Assembly (NCBI GenBank): GCA_021307315.1
Contig: JAJSPD010000005.1
Coordinates: 372,001 to 436,000, forward strand
DNA from: Bisporella sp. PMI_857
Taxonomy: Eukaryota; Ascomycota; Leotiomycetes; Helotiales; Helotiaceae
Reading direction: 5' to 3'
Length of the DNA stretch: 64,000 nucleotides
This document shows positions 25,337-38,900 of this stretch, piece by piece (the first letter of the stretch is position 1; every line of letters starts with the position of its first letter). Both the position numbers and the translations under genes were made by a program. A model generated the notes under the pieces. It was given only the letters and a program-made list of their open reading frames with translations. It had not been told where the DNA came from and did no database searches.

Positions 25337-26334
25337 GGTGAAATCTCAAAAGTCCTTATACTTTCTCATATAGAATGCATAAAAGAAAAGCGTGGGCGGA
25401 GCAGATCGAGGAGGAGCGTTTTTCGATCTTGTAACACCAGGGCACATGGAGCAGGGAGCAGGATGGACAAAATAAAAGTGCATTGTGTGCCAGGACGGAG
25501 CTGTCTATTAATTTAGATAGAAGAAGTCCGTATGTATTTATTCAAGCTTCACACGCATCATGTACTATGTCGTGACTTGTGATTGTGACAATGCTCAGAG
25601 CCGAACACTTTCCCTTTCGCAAAAGTCCAGACAGCCTCGCCCCAGGTTGCAAAGCTTGTCGAGGTCAAGCTTATTTTCATGTGCTAGTCTATAATGATGG
25701 TTTTGAGCTAGTATATCTCGTTCTGACTCACAGGCCCGTCTAGCAATTCCTCCGACAAATGATTTGCTTACTATCTAGCGATATACGATGCAGATCACTG
25801 TCAACATTGAAGCATGGCTCTTTCTGTCCAGGTAAAAGGCTATCTTGTGACCCCATCTTTGAATGTCATTCCCGTCATGATTGGACAATATTCATCCAAT
25901 CGGTAGCAATGGAGGAGAGACATGCACCAACGCGGTGGTTGCCTTCGAATGCTTCTAGCTCGGTATGCTCACAAGCGGCACGAATTGCGTGCCTTGTACT
26001 TTATGCTAACAAATGGGTCATTTTTAACCTACCTGCTTACTCAAAAGCGGTGTGCGCCATTAAAAAAAGAGATTTTGTTTAAATTGCATGAAGAGTCATA
26101 CAACCGGCTTCACACGGTTACTCAGGTAGGTAACGCCTGGTTGCCTTGCGGTGCTAAGCTTTGAGGCGCTGCTGCTTGGGCCAACGATTTAACGTCTCTC
26201 GGGAGCAGATAAGATTCATATGTTGAACTTTTTATTAAGCTTTGAACGTGACGGTTGCGCCCCTTTAGTTCTTGGTTGTTATTACTGTACAAAGGCATTC
26301 TGGCCCGGGGCAAGCGACAAATGTTCCCCTGCAT

Positions 26335-26345
26335 GGGGGGGGGGG
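26335..26345. repeat. Homopolymer of 11 G
   Basis: An uninterrupted run of 11 guanines directly after GCAT. Such runs are length-unstable and often mis-sequenced. No coding sequence overlaps it. Confidence 0.85.
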
Positions 26346-26571
26346 AATTCCCATTCCCTATGTTGCTCTGATTGACTAAGGTATGGGATGTTTACGAGCC
26401 TGTGTGCTTAGAATACGATTAGCAATTTTTAATGAACGGGACAGCCTCGAAGTTGCTACCTCCCTTGCGAGAATGGTGATATACAATTCTCCCCTTCATT
26501 GTTAGGGGAAGCACAAATTAGGATGAATGGATTGAATGTTGTTTGTTGTTTCTCTAGTTTGTAATTATAAT

Positions 26572-26590
26572 GCTCTCTCTCACTCTCTCA

Positions 26591-26626
<36 letters not shown>

Positions 26627-26643
26627 CTCTCTCACTCACTCTC
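26572..26643. repeat. (CT)n/(CA)n compound microsatellite
   Basis: Alternating CT repeats interrupted by CA blocks (for example five CA units near 26609) fill about 70 bp. It is a simple-sequence repeat lying about 0.5 kb upstream of the ABC transporter start. The overlapping ORFs made of Leu/Ser or Ser/His are artefacts of the repeat. Confidence 0.9.
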
Positions 26644-27132
26644 CCGTCCCAGCGTTTTCCCCATGCCAAGCACTGCTCTCTCCTTCCCAATCTGGTTGAT
26701 CAGTATCATGTTTCCGCTTTCTAGGTCTGACTCAAAAAGTACTGTATGTGGGCTTGGCATTTGACCCCACCATGGAGCTTTTCCATTACAGCGGGTTAAT
26801 GTACAATTACAGTTAGCTAAAAGGAACCCTACTCTCGACTCTCTCTCAAAGTAAGGTGTGTATTTAGGGCCCATGCCAGCAATCTATTAGCCCCATCAAA
26901 ACCTCAGTAGCTAGTCACCTCCTTGGCAGTGTCTGAACTCTATTATCGCGTTGTTGAGCTTAAAAAAAACATTTGTCCCATCTTGCCTCTCTTCCTTCTA
27001 TCTTCAGGACAACCGTTCTCATCTCTTGGAGTGTGGTAATTCATAATCGTATGGCCGTGCACATACTCATCAAGCGAGCGCCATTGATTTCAGTTTGATC
27101 CAATTTGTCTCAAATTGCCCCTCCATTGCACA

Positions 27133-30100
27133 ATGCTGGGACGCTGCAACGGACCTGTATGGGTTATTGACGACATAGCAAATTGTGTACAACGAGAGTA
27201 AGATTGACCTCGGGCTGACATAAAACATCGTGCTAACAATTCTAATAGCTACTTCAAAGTATTATTTCCATTAATTGCCATTGGCATATCTTCAACCCTT
27301 CTCATATATCAAGCTATACAACGAAGCGTCAAATTAAAACGGAGCTCAAAATACAAACCCATTCCAATCGAACCAGGTGCCGGTTCCGGGTTCAATGGCG
27401 CAGAATATGACACTGGGGCAGATGGTGAAGATGATGAGGCCTTGACCTTCAATGGCGGCAGGCTAGCTTTAGCAAAAACAACAACAAAGGGATCCGTTGC
27501 TGCCGTTGATGCTCCACGTGCTCAATACACATTACTGGTTATTGAAATTGCTGCCATTACTGCTGTGCTTGCCATCAATATCGCCGCGCTGATTTTACAT
27601 TCATATGGGTCCAAGGGAACACTTGCTACAATTGCGGGCATAATAACATGGGCATATGTACTGCTAATCGCAAGTCTAAGACTTTCATTGTCGAGTACGC
27701 GGTGGAGGATTCCGCATCTATGGAACCATACGGCTACTATATATACAGTTCTTTGGATCTCTTCTCTTGTCATTTTCCGATCTGCGATAATTCATCCACG
27801 TTCTGGAACTGCCCAAGTCCTTGTCATCACTGAATTTGCCTTGATTTCCCTTCTCTTTGGAATCGCAATTTCAACCAGAAAGGGGAATAAGCTTGTTGTG
27901 TTAGAATGGGAAGGAGACATCGAGCCGTCCAGAGAACCACTAGCAAGTCTGTTCTCTATCGCCACATTCAGCTGGGTGGATGCAATTGTTTGGCAAGGCT
28001 ACAAGAAAACCTTTGAGCTAGCAGAAGTATGGAACCTTGCGCCAAAGGATAAGGCAGCATCTGTCCTCTCGGACTATCGCCAACTGAAAAAGACAACCGC
28101 TTTAGCATGGCATCTTATGAGGTACTTCAAGGGAATGCTAATAGTCCAATGCTCTTACGCTGTTTTCTCAGGGCTCTTCACATTTGCTCCTACGCTTCTC
28201 CTAAAGGCAATACTAGAATATATTGAGGATCCAGACACGGCGCCCCGGAATGTGATCTGGCTTTATGTAATCTTACTTTCCTTTACGGACATCCTTCGCT
28301 CATTGGCAGATGGGCAAGCACTTTGGATTGGACGTAAAATCTGTATAAAGTTGAGAGCGATCATCATTGGCGAAATTTACGCAAAGGCACTTCGACGAAA
28401 AGCAGCTGCTGGAGGCGACACCACGCTTGGCGACAAGAAAGATAAGGCTGATGCTAAGGTCAAGGCTGCTAAGCCCAGCCTGATAAAGAAACTTGCTGGA
28501 ATCATTAAAAAGGAGGAGAAGAAACCTTCACCCGAGCCAGCCGAACCAACTGAGTCGACGCCTCCTCCCACCAGCGCAGACCCTACGGAAAAGGGAGGCT
28601 CGGATGAGCAAGTAAATGTTGGGACCATCATCAATCTCATGTCTGTCGACTCCTTCAAGCTCAGCGAAATCACAGCCTACTTACACTTTCTCTTTGCCGC
28701 TGCTCCTACCCAACTCATTGTGGCCATCTATCTGCTGTATCGAATCTTAGGTCTCAGTAGCATTCCCGGACTAGTTGTGATGTTTGTCCTCTTGCCGGTT
28801 AACATTCTATTTGCACGTGCCTTTGGCAGAGCTCAAAAGAAAATTATGGCTGCGACTGACAAACGTATTCATACCACGAATGAGATCCTTCAGAATATCC
28901 GAATCATCAAGTACTTTGCATGGGAACACCGTTTCAGCAAAATTGTTGATGAGAAGCGGAGAGATGAGCTCAAGTCACTCCGAAAAAAGTATATTATTTG
29001 GGCATTCGCAGTTGCAGTCTGGAATACTGTGCCAGTCATTATAACTTTCTTCTCATTCCTTGTCTATACACTGGTTGAGAAAAAGCCATTGTACCCCTCA
29101 ACAGCATTCACTGCCATTTCGCTGTTCAATATTCTGCGGGTTCCTCTTGATCAATTGGGTGATATGATCGCCCACGTACAGGAATCTAAAGTCTCTGTTG
29201 ATCGTATTGAAGAATTTTTGAATGAAGAGGAGACCGGAAAGTATACACAACTGAAGCACGACAATGTTGACGAAGAAGGTAATAAGATCATTGGTTTCAA
29301 GAATGCCACTTTCTCTTGGGGTGGGAAAGAGAACTCGGATGAAGATGTTTCTGATGCTTTCCGACTGATGGATATTGATGTCAAATTTGAGATCGGCCAT
29401 CTGAATATCGTCGCCGGTCCTACTGGATCTGGAAAGACCTCATTATTGATGGCTCTTCTCGGCGAAATGACCATCATTAAAGGCCAAGTATTCTTGCCTG
29501 GAGGATACAGTCGTGAGGATGTTCAACCTGATCCTGAGACTGGCTTAACTGAAACCGTGGCATATTGTGCCCAGCAAGCTTGGCTTGTTAATGCGAGCAT
29601 CAAAGACAATATTCTGTTTGCCGCACCATTTGATGAACAAAGATACAAAGATGTCATTGTTGCTTGTGCCTTGGAACGTGACCTGGAAATCCTAGATGCA
29701 GGCGAGGAGACTTTGGTTGGTGAGAAGGGTATCACACTATCAGGAGGGCAGAAACAACGAATATCTCTTGCCAGAGCGCTATACTCGAACTCAAAGCATG
29801 TGCTTCTCGACGATTGCTTAAGTGCAGTTGACTCCCACACAGCAAAATGGATCTTTGACAATTGCATACGAGGTCCTCTTATGCGTGACCGGACATGCAT
29901 CTTGGTCACACATAATTTGGCGCTATGCGTGCCACAATCAAGATATGTCGTTTATCTTGATAATGGAAAAGTGGATATCCAAGGCTCAGCCGAGGAAGTT
30001 ATTGCTTCAGGGAAGATTGGTGATGACGTTACTCAGAAATCCCGACCAGGCTCTTCATCTATATCAAGAATTCCTTCGAGAGTCCCATCTAGTGTTGGCG

Positions 30101-32315
30101 ATGAGAGCGGAGACACTCTTGTCGACGAAGTTAATGGTAATGGAGCACTTGACGCTAAGTTAACTAAGATTAAGAGCATAGAAAAGGCAGAAAGAAAGAA
30201 GGATGCTATGGAAGAAACAAAAGCAGAAGGTGGAGTGAAATGGCAGGTTATGCTGCTGTACCTCAGATCTATGGGACCTTGGTAAGCCTCTAATCTTACA
30301 AGCATAGTTTCAAACGTTAACAGAATAGGTGGTTCTGGATTCTGGCAGTCATGGTATTTGGAGTTCAGCAGCTTGGAGCTTTAGGTGCCAACATCTGGAT
30401 ACGGCAGTGGGCAAACCAATACACGACTGAGACAACAAGTTCATATCACGGTGTTTCAGCTCAGACCTATATTGGAAGCACTGTGTCGACTGTTCAATTG
30501 GCGAGCTCTCGCCTGTCCAAACTTCAGCCATACTTTGATCCAAACAAAACATCACTTATGGCGAAGATCGCCCCAGATGTTGATGTTGGGTACTACCTCG
30601 CTGTTTATGCCTCAATTGGTATTGCTTGCATGCTGGTAGCTCTGTTTAGGGATTTCTGGCTATTTTTTGGCTCACTCACAGCGAGTTGGAAGCTTCACCA
30701 ACGTCTAGTCCAATCTGTAACTCGAGCAAAGTTCAAGTTCTTCGATGTCACTCCCTTGGGCCAGCTCATGAATCGATTCAGCAAGGATTTAGAGGCAGTT
30801 GATCAAGAAGTAGCACCCATTGCTATAGGGGTCATGTCTTGTGCACTAGCTATTTGTGTTACAATCGCGCTTATCACTGCCATCACCCCGGGATTCTTGA
30901 TTGCCGGCGTTGTCATCAGCGCAATGTACTTCTTCGTTGGCAAATTCTATCTCCGATCTTCAAGAGATCTGAAGCGGATAGAGTCTGTTCAGAGAAGTCC
31001 GCTCTTTCAACAGTTTGGGGAGACGCTTAGCGGCATCACGACAATCCGTGCTTATGGTGACGAGCGACGATTCATACGTGACAATATGACCAGGATCAAT
31101 ACTCACAACCGACCTTTCATTTTCCTGTGGGCCGCTAACAGGTGGCTTGCCTTCAGAATCGACGTCATTGGTGATCTAGTCGCATTCTTTGCTGGCGCCT
31201 TCGTTGTCTTCAGCATAGGAAAAATTGACTCAGGATCCGCAGGTCTATCTTTAAGCTATGCAATCAGCTTTACTGAGAATGTTTTATGGCTCGTGCGTTT
31301 GTATGCTATGAATGAGCAGAACATGAACTCCGTTGAGCGAATCAAGGAATATCTCGATGTGGAGCAGGAGGCTCCGGCTGTGATTGAAGAGACACAACCC
31401 GCAGCAAACTGGCCAAGTCAGGGTTCCGTGGAATTCATTGGCTATACGACCAGATACAGACCAGATTTGGAGCCTGTACTGAGAGATGTGACATTCAAGA
31501 TCAAGCCATTAGAGAAGGTGGGCATCGTAGGCCGTACCGGAGCTGGGAAGAGTTCGCTGGCTCTTGCCCTTTTCCGAGGTCTGGAAGCTGAAGCAGGAAA
31601 GATATTGATTGATGATGTCGATATTGGGCTAATTGGACTTCAAGACCTTCGAGAGTCCATCACTATCGTTCCTCAAGATCCGACGCTATTCACGGGAACG
31701 ATAAGAAGTAATTTAGACCCCTTTAACCTCTTCACCGACGAGGATATCTTCACGGCATTGCGCCGTGTTCAATTGATCGGAGCAGCAACGTCTACAACGG
31801 GACCATCGACACCAGTAAATCAATCGCGGCCTGCCACTCCTACCGTTGCTACAGCTGCTTCTTCAATTGACACATCATCGCCAGTTACCAACAAGAATGT
31901 ATTCTTAAACCTGAGCTCTACAGTCACGGAGTCGGGAAACAATCTATCTCAAGGACAGCGGCAATTGCTCTGTCTCGCACGGGCGCTCTTGAAAAATCCG
32001 AAGGTCTTGATGATGGATGAAGCCACCGCGTCCATCGACTACAATACCGACTCCAAGATCCAAGACACCATCCGTGAACTGAAAAGCACCATCATCACCA
32101 TTGCGCATCGGCTACAAACCATCGTCGATTACGACAAGGTTCTTGTGCTGGACAAGGGTTCCGTGGTGGAATATGGCCATCCGCACGAGCTCTTAAAGAA
32201 GGAGGGCAAGGATGCAATCTTTAGAGGAATGTGTGAGACGAGTGGGGAGTTGGAGACGCTTCAGAAGGCAGCGAAGAAGGCGTGGGATGCTGGGAAGCTT
32301 GTGGATGATGAATGA
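27133..32315 (+). CDS. ABCC-type full ABC transporter (Ybt1/bile-acid-permease-like)
   Basis: Exons 27133..27197, 27249..30281 and 30329..32315 give 1,694 residues. Introns of 51 and 47 nt are in frame. The N-terminal TMD0 comes first, then TMD1, NBD1, TMD2 and NBD2. NBD1 has Walker A GPTGSGKTS near residue 744, signature LSGGQKQR near 852 and Walker B VLLDDCLSAVD. The usual catalytic Glu is Asp there, the known degeneracy of ABCC NBD1. NBD2 has GRTGAGKSS near 1433, LSQGQRQ near 1571 and VLMMDEATASID. TMD1 carries a Lys/Pro-rich cytosolic insert near 417-479, as in vacuolar Ybt1-type transporters. A Ser/Thr/Pro-rich insert lies in NBD2 near 1525-1567. Export or vacuolar sequestration of organic anions or conjugates is inferred from the family. 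Confidence 0.93.
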
Positions 32316-33090
32316 TGGATAGGTGGAGAGTAAGAGATACGTTTCTCCTGATTGTCTTATAGGTGAAACTTTTTCGTAAGGCGTACGGCATAAAAGGTTT
32401 TTTAAAAACTTCAAAATTGGATTTTGTGAAGATAATGATACCGTCCGTGGCCACATTAAGAGAACTCTTGTCTCCATAAATAAAGTGGGTTGAACGGTGC
32501 CACCCTCCTGATTCATTGAAAAATGCCATACCCAAGACCCCTTGATAATTTCAAATCATATATCCCGCTTCTCTTGTTTCTATGTTTCTGCTCTTGACAG
32601 TAGCAGAAAGCTATGCGATCGTCCAACGGACGATCCTTCAAAACACGTCGTATTTCTCACCCATCTTCTAAATTCGTCATTGGCAAAGCTACAGATATAT
32701 ATCCAACAAATCGCTTTAGGATACAAAAGGGGATCCACCACGCCCATGCACGGGGATTCGCAAGTAGAAACGCAAAGGAGGTTCGAAGGGAAGCGCCGCC
32801 ACCCCCCGGCGCCCGAGCCCTCAGCATCTAATTCCCGCTGTTGTCTGAGCGCATATTGCTTCTTCTTTTTTTTATCTTTTTTTTTTATCTTTTTTTATAG
32901 GTTGTATACCCGGGGCATGGATCATGTTTAAGAGGGAAGCGGGGAACGAAAAAGTCTGGGGTTTGGCTTTGTTCAGGTTGATAGGATGGGCGACGGGGTG
33001 TATGATTTGACGGTGATGTGCGAGAAGGGGGATGAGACGTTTGGTGATTAGCTATCTGGCCTGAGACGGGCATGACCATCTAGATGGGAG

Positions 33091-33106
33091 TTTTTTTTTT
33101 TTTTTT
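33091..33106. repeat. Poly-T run (16 T)
   Basis: Uninterrupted homopolymer in non-coding DNA. No function inferred. Confidence 0.85.
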
Positions 33107-34134
33107 GTGGGTTTATGTTTCTTTCCTTTTCTCGTTTCCGGTGGAGAGTGGTCAGGTGGGTGCGAATTAGGGGAAACTGAGGAATGACATTTGGATAGGG
33201 GACGCGGGAAGAGACGTCTGGAGACCAGTCACGCGGGTGGGAAAGCCACTTTAAGAGCGATGGTTGGTTCTTTAGTTTTATTTTTCGGGCATGTTTGGAG
33301 AGTGGTTACTGGAGTCTTCGACGCTTGTGTTGTTCTGGCAAGGGAACGGGAAAACGGGATAATATGTGTGGCCAAACGTCAAATATCAAGAGGGGCCATG
33401 GGAGGATGTTGAGTAATGGAATATCCTCCAAGAAGCGAAATGTATGGAGACAGGAAGAAAATACAAACCTGTCACCAGCAGTCTAGATCTCCGTTTTTTC
33501 GTGGCTTTTGTTACCATCATAATGTTTTCGAGTCGTGCGCATTCCCTGGACAGCTGAGCAGAAAGGGGCTCGCCACGCTGTACATCTCACCAAGTATGGC
33601 AAAAAATGACAAGACGAAAAGTGCATCACATCGCCACCTTAAGTTAGTTCCCTGCGTCTTCATTGTTTTATGATGAAAATTTGGGGAAACTAGTATAATA
33701 TGTTACTGCGCCTTGCGAAGACCGAGATATTCAGCTATGCACTGTAGAGTGAGAGAATCGCTTTGGTTCCAGATCCTGGTGCCGATTGTCAATGTATCAT
33801 AGGCTTCTATACATATATTCAGCTACTAGGAAGACATACAAAAGGGAGTTCGGCAAGCCTAAATCTCGTGTGCAAATGGCAAAGAGGATAACAGACCCAA
33901 ATAACATAACAACACCGCCTCACCATCCAAGTCTTCATTTCCGGCTGCTGCCTTTGACTTTCGTAATTGTATAGGCGAGAAATTAAGCTTAGTGAGCTCT
34001 TTTGGTATGAGCTCGACGATGCGCCGGGGCGAGGTGGGCTAGAGGAGCTATCATGAGACCTTTTGACAAGAAAATTCACCCAAAAAATGGTAATGGAAGA
34101 GAGAAGCATTTTCATGAGAGCTGAGGACCAAGGA

Positions 34135-35225
34135 CTACTGATCCATCATCTTGAACGGCAGCTGAGCCACCCCTCCATGGGAGGCAATCGAAGGTAGGTC
34201 GAAGAACGCTCCGAGTGTGGTCTCGTAATGAGAATGATAGAGTAATCGCAGGGTTCCTGTTGGTTCTAGGCTCATAGGCTCATAGGCTTCCCTTGTGTCA
34301 AGTTTCATTGCTCTTGAGCCTTGAGTTGCAAAGTCTGACTTGTCTGAAGCTTCGAGATTGGACACGTCTTTAGACAAAGCCGAGTATGCTTTGAAAATCT
34401 ATACTCTATAAGGATGATATAGTCCCATTAATTGGGGCTAGTTAAACTAGTCGTGGTAGAGCTTGAATGATTTGCAGAAGCTCTACTCTAAGCCTCTCAA
34501 CCAATCGCAGCGAAATGGTAAACCCAATTAGTACATGTCAATATTGTTTCGCCTGCTGTAGATAAGGGAGTTACCTGACGCGCGGATTTCTCAAACACTT
34601 CCAAGGAAGCATCAAGCGGGTACGTCAAATGTACTGTTAATACAATACCCGTTTGAGCACCCGCTTTTATTACTTTTTTCCCCTCTGCAATCTTGCATGT
34701 GCCATGTTGCCCTAAGCGTGTACTCTTTGGCCAAACCCTCGCCGTTGCAGAAACAAGTGCACGCCAAGTGAGTGAATTAACTTGCCCTGGAAGCGTATCC
34801 TGCATTCTCCCACAATTAAGGCCTGTAACTTGCTTCAGTGCCGGGTGACATCGGCAATTGCATGTTCTAGTTATTTGGGCAAGGAGGCAGAATCTCCCAC
34901 ACAAACCCAATGATCCGGCGGATATCACACGGAGAAACAAGACTGGACAGTGACTGCCGCGGCAATTTTCTTTCAAGATGTCTCTTATCTTCGATTCGTA
35001 AGATAGGCGCTCAGCACGGCCATGTATGCAGTCGAGGCACTCAAATAGGGATACTACTACGCAATCATGTATTGGTATTGATAGAGACGAAAGGTGCAGC
35101 GTTACGTTGTTTTTGCACCCTGGAAGATAATCTAGGTTCCGCATTGAGCGAAGCTTGCGAATGCACCTCATATGTAAGTAGATGTAAATTTGCTTGCGAA
35201 TCGGCACTGTGCATCTGCCAGCCAA
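34135..35225 (-). pseudogene. Possible relic of an unidentified gene
   Basis: Minus-strand segments with coherent composition include ARVWPKSTRLGQHGTCKIAE followed by GIVLTVHLTYPLDASLEVFE (about 34585-34745). A second is AMKLDTREAYEPMSLEP followed by TGTLRLLYHSHYETTLGAFF (about 34142-34310). They lie in different frames, about 200 bp apart and separated by stops. I found no pair of splice sites that joins them convincingly. The 242-codon frame begins at TTG. It may be a degraded gene, or chance. Confidence 0.2.
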
Positions 35226-35497
35226 GGGTCAGCCGCAACATGAAACATGTTCCAATACGGAATACGCTAACCCAAAAGTTCATCCGAATATGATATACTT
35301 CCGATCCGAGAATAAAAACTTTTCCAGAGGCTGATACTATTCTGCCCAAAGGAAAGATGTCATTGGGGAAAACTGCCCCATATACTCTTTTCTACCTTAC
35401 AGCTATGCATCTTGTGTTTTCCAGTTCACTGACCGAATCAAATTTCGACCGCCAAAGTCGTTGCTGAACAATATCACAGATTCTTCAATACTTATTT

Positions 35498-35770
35498 CTA
35501 TGTTTGAGATGTTGTGATCTGTTTGGCCATCTTAATGCCCGAGCCTCCCCGTTCTTTTGGGGGATCTTCGAGTCCATTCAACCACATCCAGATCTCGGCT
35601 CCAAAGTGTTGCTGGACAGATGAGATGATGTGCGGCAATTTGGTATCCTCCGCATTGCCAATATACATAGTGTATGGAGGATGAATGCTTGTGATGGTGC
35701 GCCACGATTCGAAGACCCTGTTACCCGTAGATGCAAGATCCACTAGCCAGCCTTGGTAAACAGTGATCAT
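35498..35770 (-). CDS. Hypothetical protein (possibly the 3' exon of a larger gene)
   Basis: ATG-started frame of 90 residues beginning MITVYQGWLVDLASTG, with a well-balanced composition (four Trp, few low-complexity stretches). The sequence just before the ATG has a CACAG that could be a 3' splice site, in which case this would be a last exon (frame NPEPMITVYQGW). An overlapping 67-codon frame upstream (35767-35970) ends in the same ATGA, in another frame. No domain is recognised. A chance ORF remains possible. Confidence 0.3.
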   Translation of the reverse strand: MITVYQGWLVDLASTGNRVFESWRTITSIHPPYTMYIGNAEDTKLPHIISSVQQHFGAEIWMWLNGLEDPPKERGGSGIKMAKQITTSQT

Positions 35771-35970
35771 AGGCTCGGGATTGGCTGTGTGACATTAAGA
35801 AGACCCGGGTCTGGGGTGCTGGGTCGGGGTGTGGTGTTTGAATGTCTGGGGGTGGTTGCCGAATAATTGCTTCTTTGAAGCTTGTTGCACGAAAACGTGA
35901 AAGTTTGGCAATGCCTATAGTGCCGAATTTTATGCCTGGGATAAGCGTTAGCTGTTATCAAGGATGACAT

Positions 35971-38900
35971 CCGTGGCTGCTTGGCCGAAAACTCTTTCTC
36001 CTTAGTTCTCCTGAGGTATTGAAGACTGTCTGTGCGATATCAACAGTGCCGCCACCCCTCCCCCCCACCCCACGAGAGGTATATCACAGCCTTTGATCAG
36101 TGACAAGTTTGGCATAGGGAGCGAGATAATGGCAGTAGAGTGGCTGGCGCTCGTGGCTTGTTGTATCGAGATAATAGCAGGAATGATACGACTGTACCCG
36201 AAGTAAGGTTGGGGCTCACTCCTAGAGGGGGGCATCTCAAAATATGTGAGTGAAAGTCGGGACAACAGGACCATATCCGAGCCAAGATCCCGCAGCCGTC
36301 ATTACCGTGACGTACCCGTCGGAACTAGCCATAGCAGAGACTGAAACGCAGTTCTTTTTGAAGCCTTAATATCGTTGCACCGCCATATTACGACTTATCG
36401 CATTCCCACTAAGCGAAAAGGCGTTCCATATTCGCAATGAACGAAACTTGGTCTGTTTTATTCTAGTCGATCATTGCCTGCTTGCTCGTTGCCGTCTACC
36501 AGCTCTTACTTTAAGAAGATTACATTTAGAACAGCGTTGAAGTCATTGCGTAGGAAGTACGATGCAGTGCCGTACCGTCGCCGCTTTTGAAGTAACGATA
36601 TGTTTTGTTGGCTCGTCTTTGGATTTCAGCCGTGACGAATGATTGAGCTGATCATGGCAGCTTCTCGGAACCAAGGAATCTGATCCTCAGCCATCCGAGT
36701 TCCTACCCGCCGCACTCCAACATCTATTCCCGTCATGGCATCGGCTACCTGTGAAGAGCCGTGTTTTGTTTGGCTTGCAATGCTGCGTAGCAGAATCTGC
36801 CTCGACCAGTCTCTTGGGTCTATTGCAATCTTGACAAGGGGCCATGCATCCTTGCCAACAACTGGGGTAGAAGTCGGCAGGGGACCTCCAATAAAAGCAT
36901 TGCGCCTGCGATGCCACCGACGTCTAAAATGGACGCCAGCGTACCATCATTGGGCCGTCCGGGAGTACGGGACTTGTGTTGTACCCTGAGCATATATGCA
37001 TGGTTCGCGGCTCTGAGCCCCAGAAGGGGAAAATATTGGCGACAAAGAGGACATTTGAATTTTTTGGAGCACCTACCCAGAGTGATGGATTTCAAGCTCC
37101 ATGTGCATAGAAAGCAATAAAGTTATTGAATCGAGCTCGTAAGTTACGCAAGTTGAAAGAAAGCAAGCTACTTTAGCCCTTATCGATCTCAGACAGAGCT
37201 ATATGCTATGACTGGCGAGTCTGGTAGTCCCTCACTTAATAGCACGGCTTCAGAGGTGCCCCTCTAAGAGATCTGCAGACGATCGGGGCATAGAAATTTG
37301 CCGCAAACAGCGCGGTGAAGTTTTGTTGCCTACAGACCCGATAAAGGCTGCCAACCTTCTTTTGTACGATGGACATTGTGGCAGCCTGTATTAGTATATC
37401 CGCGATGGTGGCCGGCGCCGTACCATTTCCATGGAATCAGGAGGCTGTGGTGGTGCACGAGTGTGCTCTCCCGGTCGCTTATTTTTGCCATTGTAAAGCC
37501 ACATCACACCCAAAATACATGCATGAATGTTCTTGGCTTGAAGAATAAGAGGTAAAGCATCGCATCATACAGAATCATTGCTCTACCCTGGCTTTGACTA
37601 GACGTGCTATACATATATCCACGGCCTGGGAACTTTGAAAAATGGTAGCAAGGAGTGGAAGACTCTGGTTCTGGCCAAATCCTCAACACCATGATGCCGA
37701 AAATTAATCACATCTCTGCCTTGGTTATATATTGGTCGCCGACTGCCGTCATAATGCTTGCTGTTCCATACACGGAATCCACAATTATTTCGGCGGGAAG
37801 TGCGCTTCAATCTTGATGCAAGATCTCAATATTATGGAGTAACCCCATGCCGTAAGCAGATATTGCTATGCCATTGGACGACGAGCTGTTGGGTTGACTG
37901 GGGGAAGCGCTCTCCCACGGTCCCCCCGTTCCTTGTCATTATGAGCCGTCCTGCCGTCTTGGATTAGTCTTCATTTTGGTCAACCGAAGATAATTATAGC
38001 GTCAAATTACTATAGCATTGTTATGACTGAGCGTTGCTGAATAAGTGGCCGCTTGCGGTCCAACCAAATTGTGAAGCCCTTCGGCTCTGGATACTGTCAC
38101 TGTTCTTCTTACTTACCGTAACCCCCACGCCTGGGCAAAGATACAAAGGAACAAGCGTGCTTGTGCCCTGATGGCCTGGCCTGCACCGCCATTCCTTTTA
38201 GCGATACAGGCCAGACGCAGGATCGTCCAGCGAGGGGCGCCGTGCAGAAACTGGCCCCCCGTCCGCAGGACCTGTTTGGTGATTTGCAAGAGCCCTGGAC
38301 CATGTACTGCATATGTCCATGACCTCTTTTGCATATTCGTAGATAATCCATATCATTTCACTTTTCACTAGACTCCACTAGCCTCTGCTAGCCTCATCAC
38401 TTGCCTGAATTTGCAAATCATCCTTCCCCCCCTCCACCCCCCCCTTTCTCCTCCCGCCCGGAACCCACTTCCCACCCCAGTCATTTATGCTGAGGAGCAG
38501 TTCCGATCGTAGGCTACGCACTAGTTAAATCTTAACCAATGTTACCAAGATTCTCGTCCCCTGGCACTCGGTTGTGACGATCTAAGAGAAAAGCCCAAGA
38601 GTCTTTCATGAATAAAGCAGCCTTAAGGCGCCAGTCCCGCTTTTATTGGGCCGTCTCCCCTAAACACCGTCTCTCCAGAACTCCAGCGTGACAGCCCCCT
38701 GCAAGAGCACCCTGGTCCATTTTTCTAAGTACTGGCACATCTTCCACTTAGTGCCATGATGAACTTCAACTTCAGTTTTGCGTGTTGAGATGTATAGAAT
38801 ATGCGTCTGTGAAGCTGGAGAATTGGGCAATTACCACTGCTATTATGTCGTTTCAAAACCATGTCTTGCAGCCTGTAGCCTTCCATTGGCTACCTGGCCG

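Larger units (their letters stand above)
25337..27132. other. Intergenic with microsatellite
   Basis: SEC61 3' flank followed by the ABC-transporter promoter. It contains an 11-G run and a CT/CA microsatellite (listed separately). Short frames here have no family resemblance. Confidence 0.6.
32316..35497. other. Long gene-poor region with T-rich tracts and possible gene relic
   Basis: T-rich blocks occur at about 32867-32900 and a 16-T run at 33091-33106. Two minus-strand frames at 34135-34377 and 34497-35225 have coding-like stretches but start at non-ATG codons or lack a partner exon. I do not recognise either. They may be remnants of a decayed gene. Confidence 0.5.

Noticed and set aside
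26536..26874. Leu/Ser- and His/Thr-repeat ORFs over the microsatellite
   Set aside because: Products of the CT/CA repeat read in several frames.
13982..32315. Secondary-metabolite cluster built around the MFS and ABC transporters
   Set aside because: No polyketide synthase, NRPS, terpene or tailoring genes nearby; the interspersed genes are housekeeping (MOD5, SEC61).
34497..35225. 242-codon minus-strand open frame as an intact gene
   Set aside because: It starts at TTG, has no partner exon and matches no family; kept only as a possible relic.
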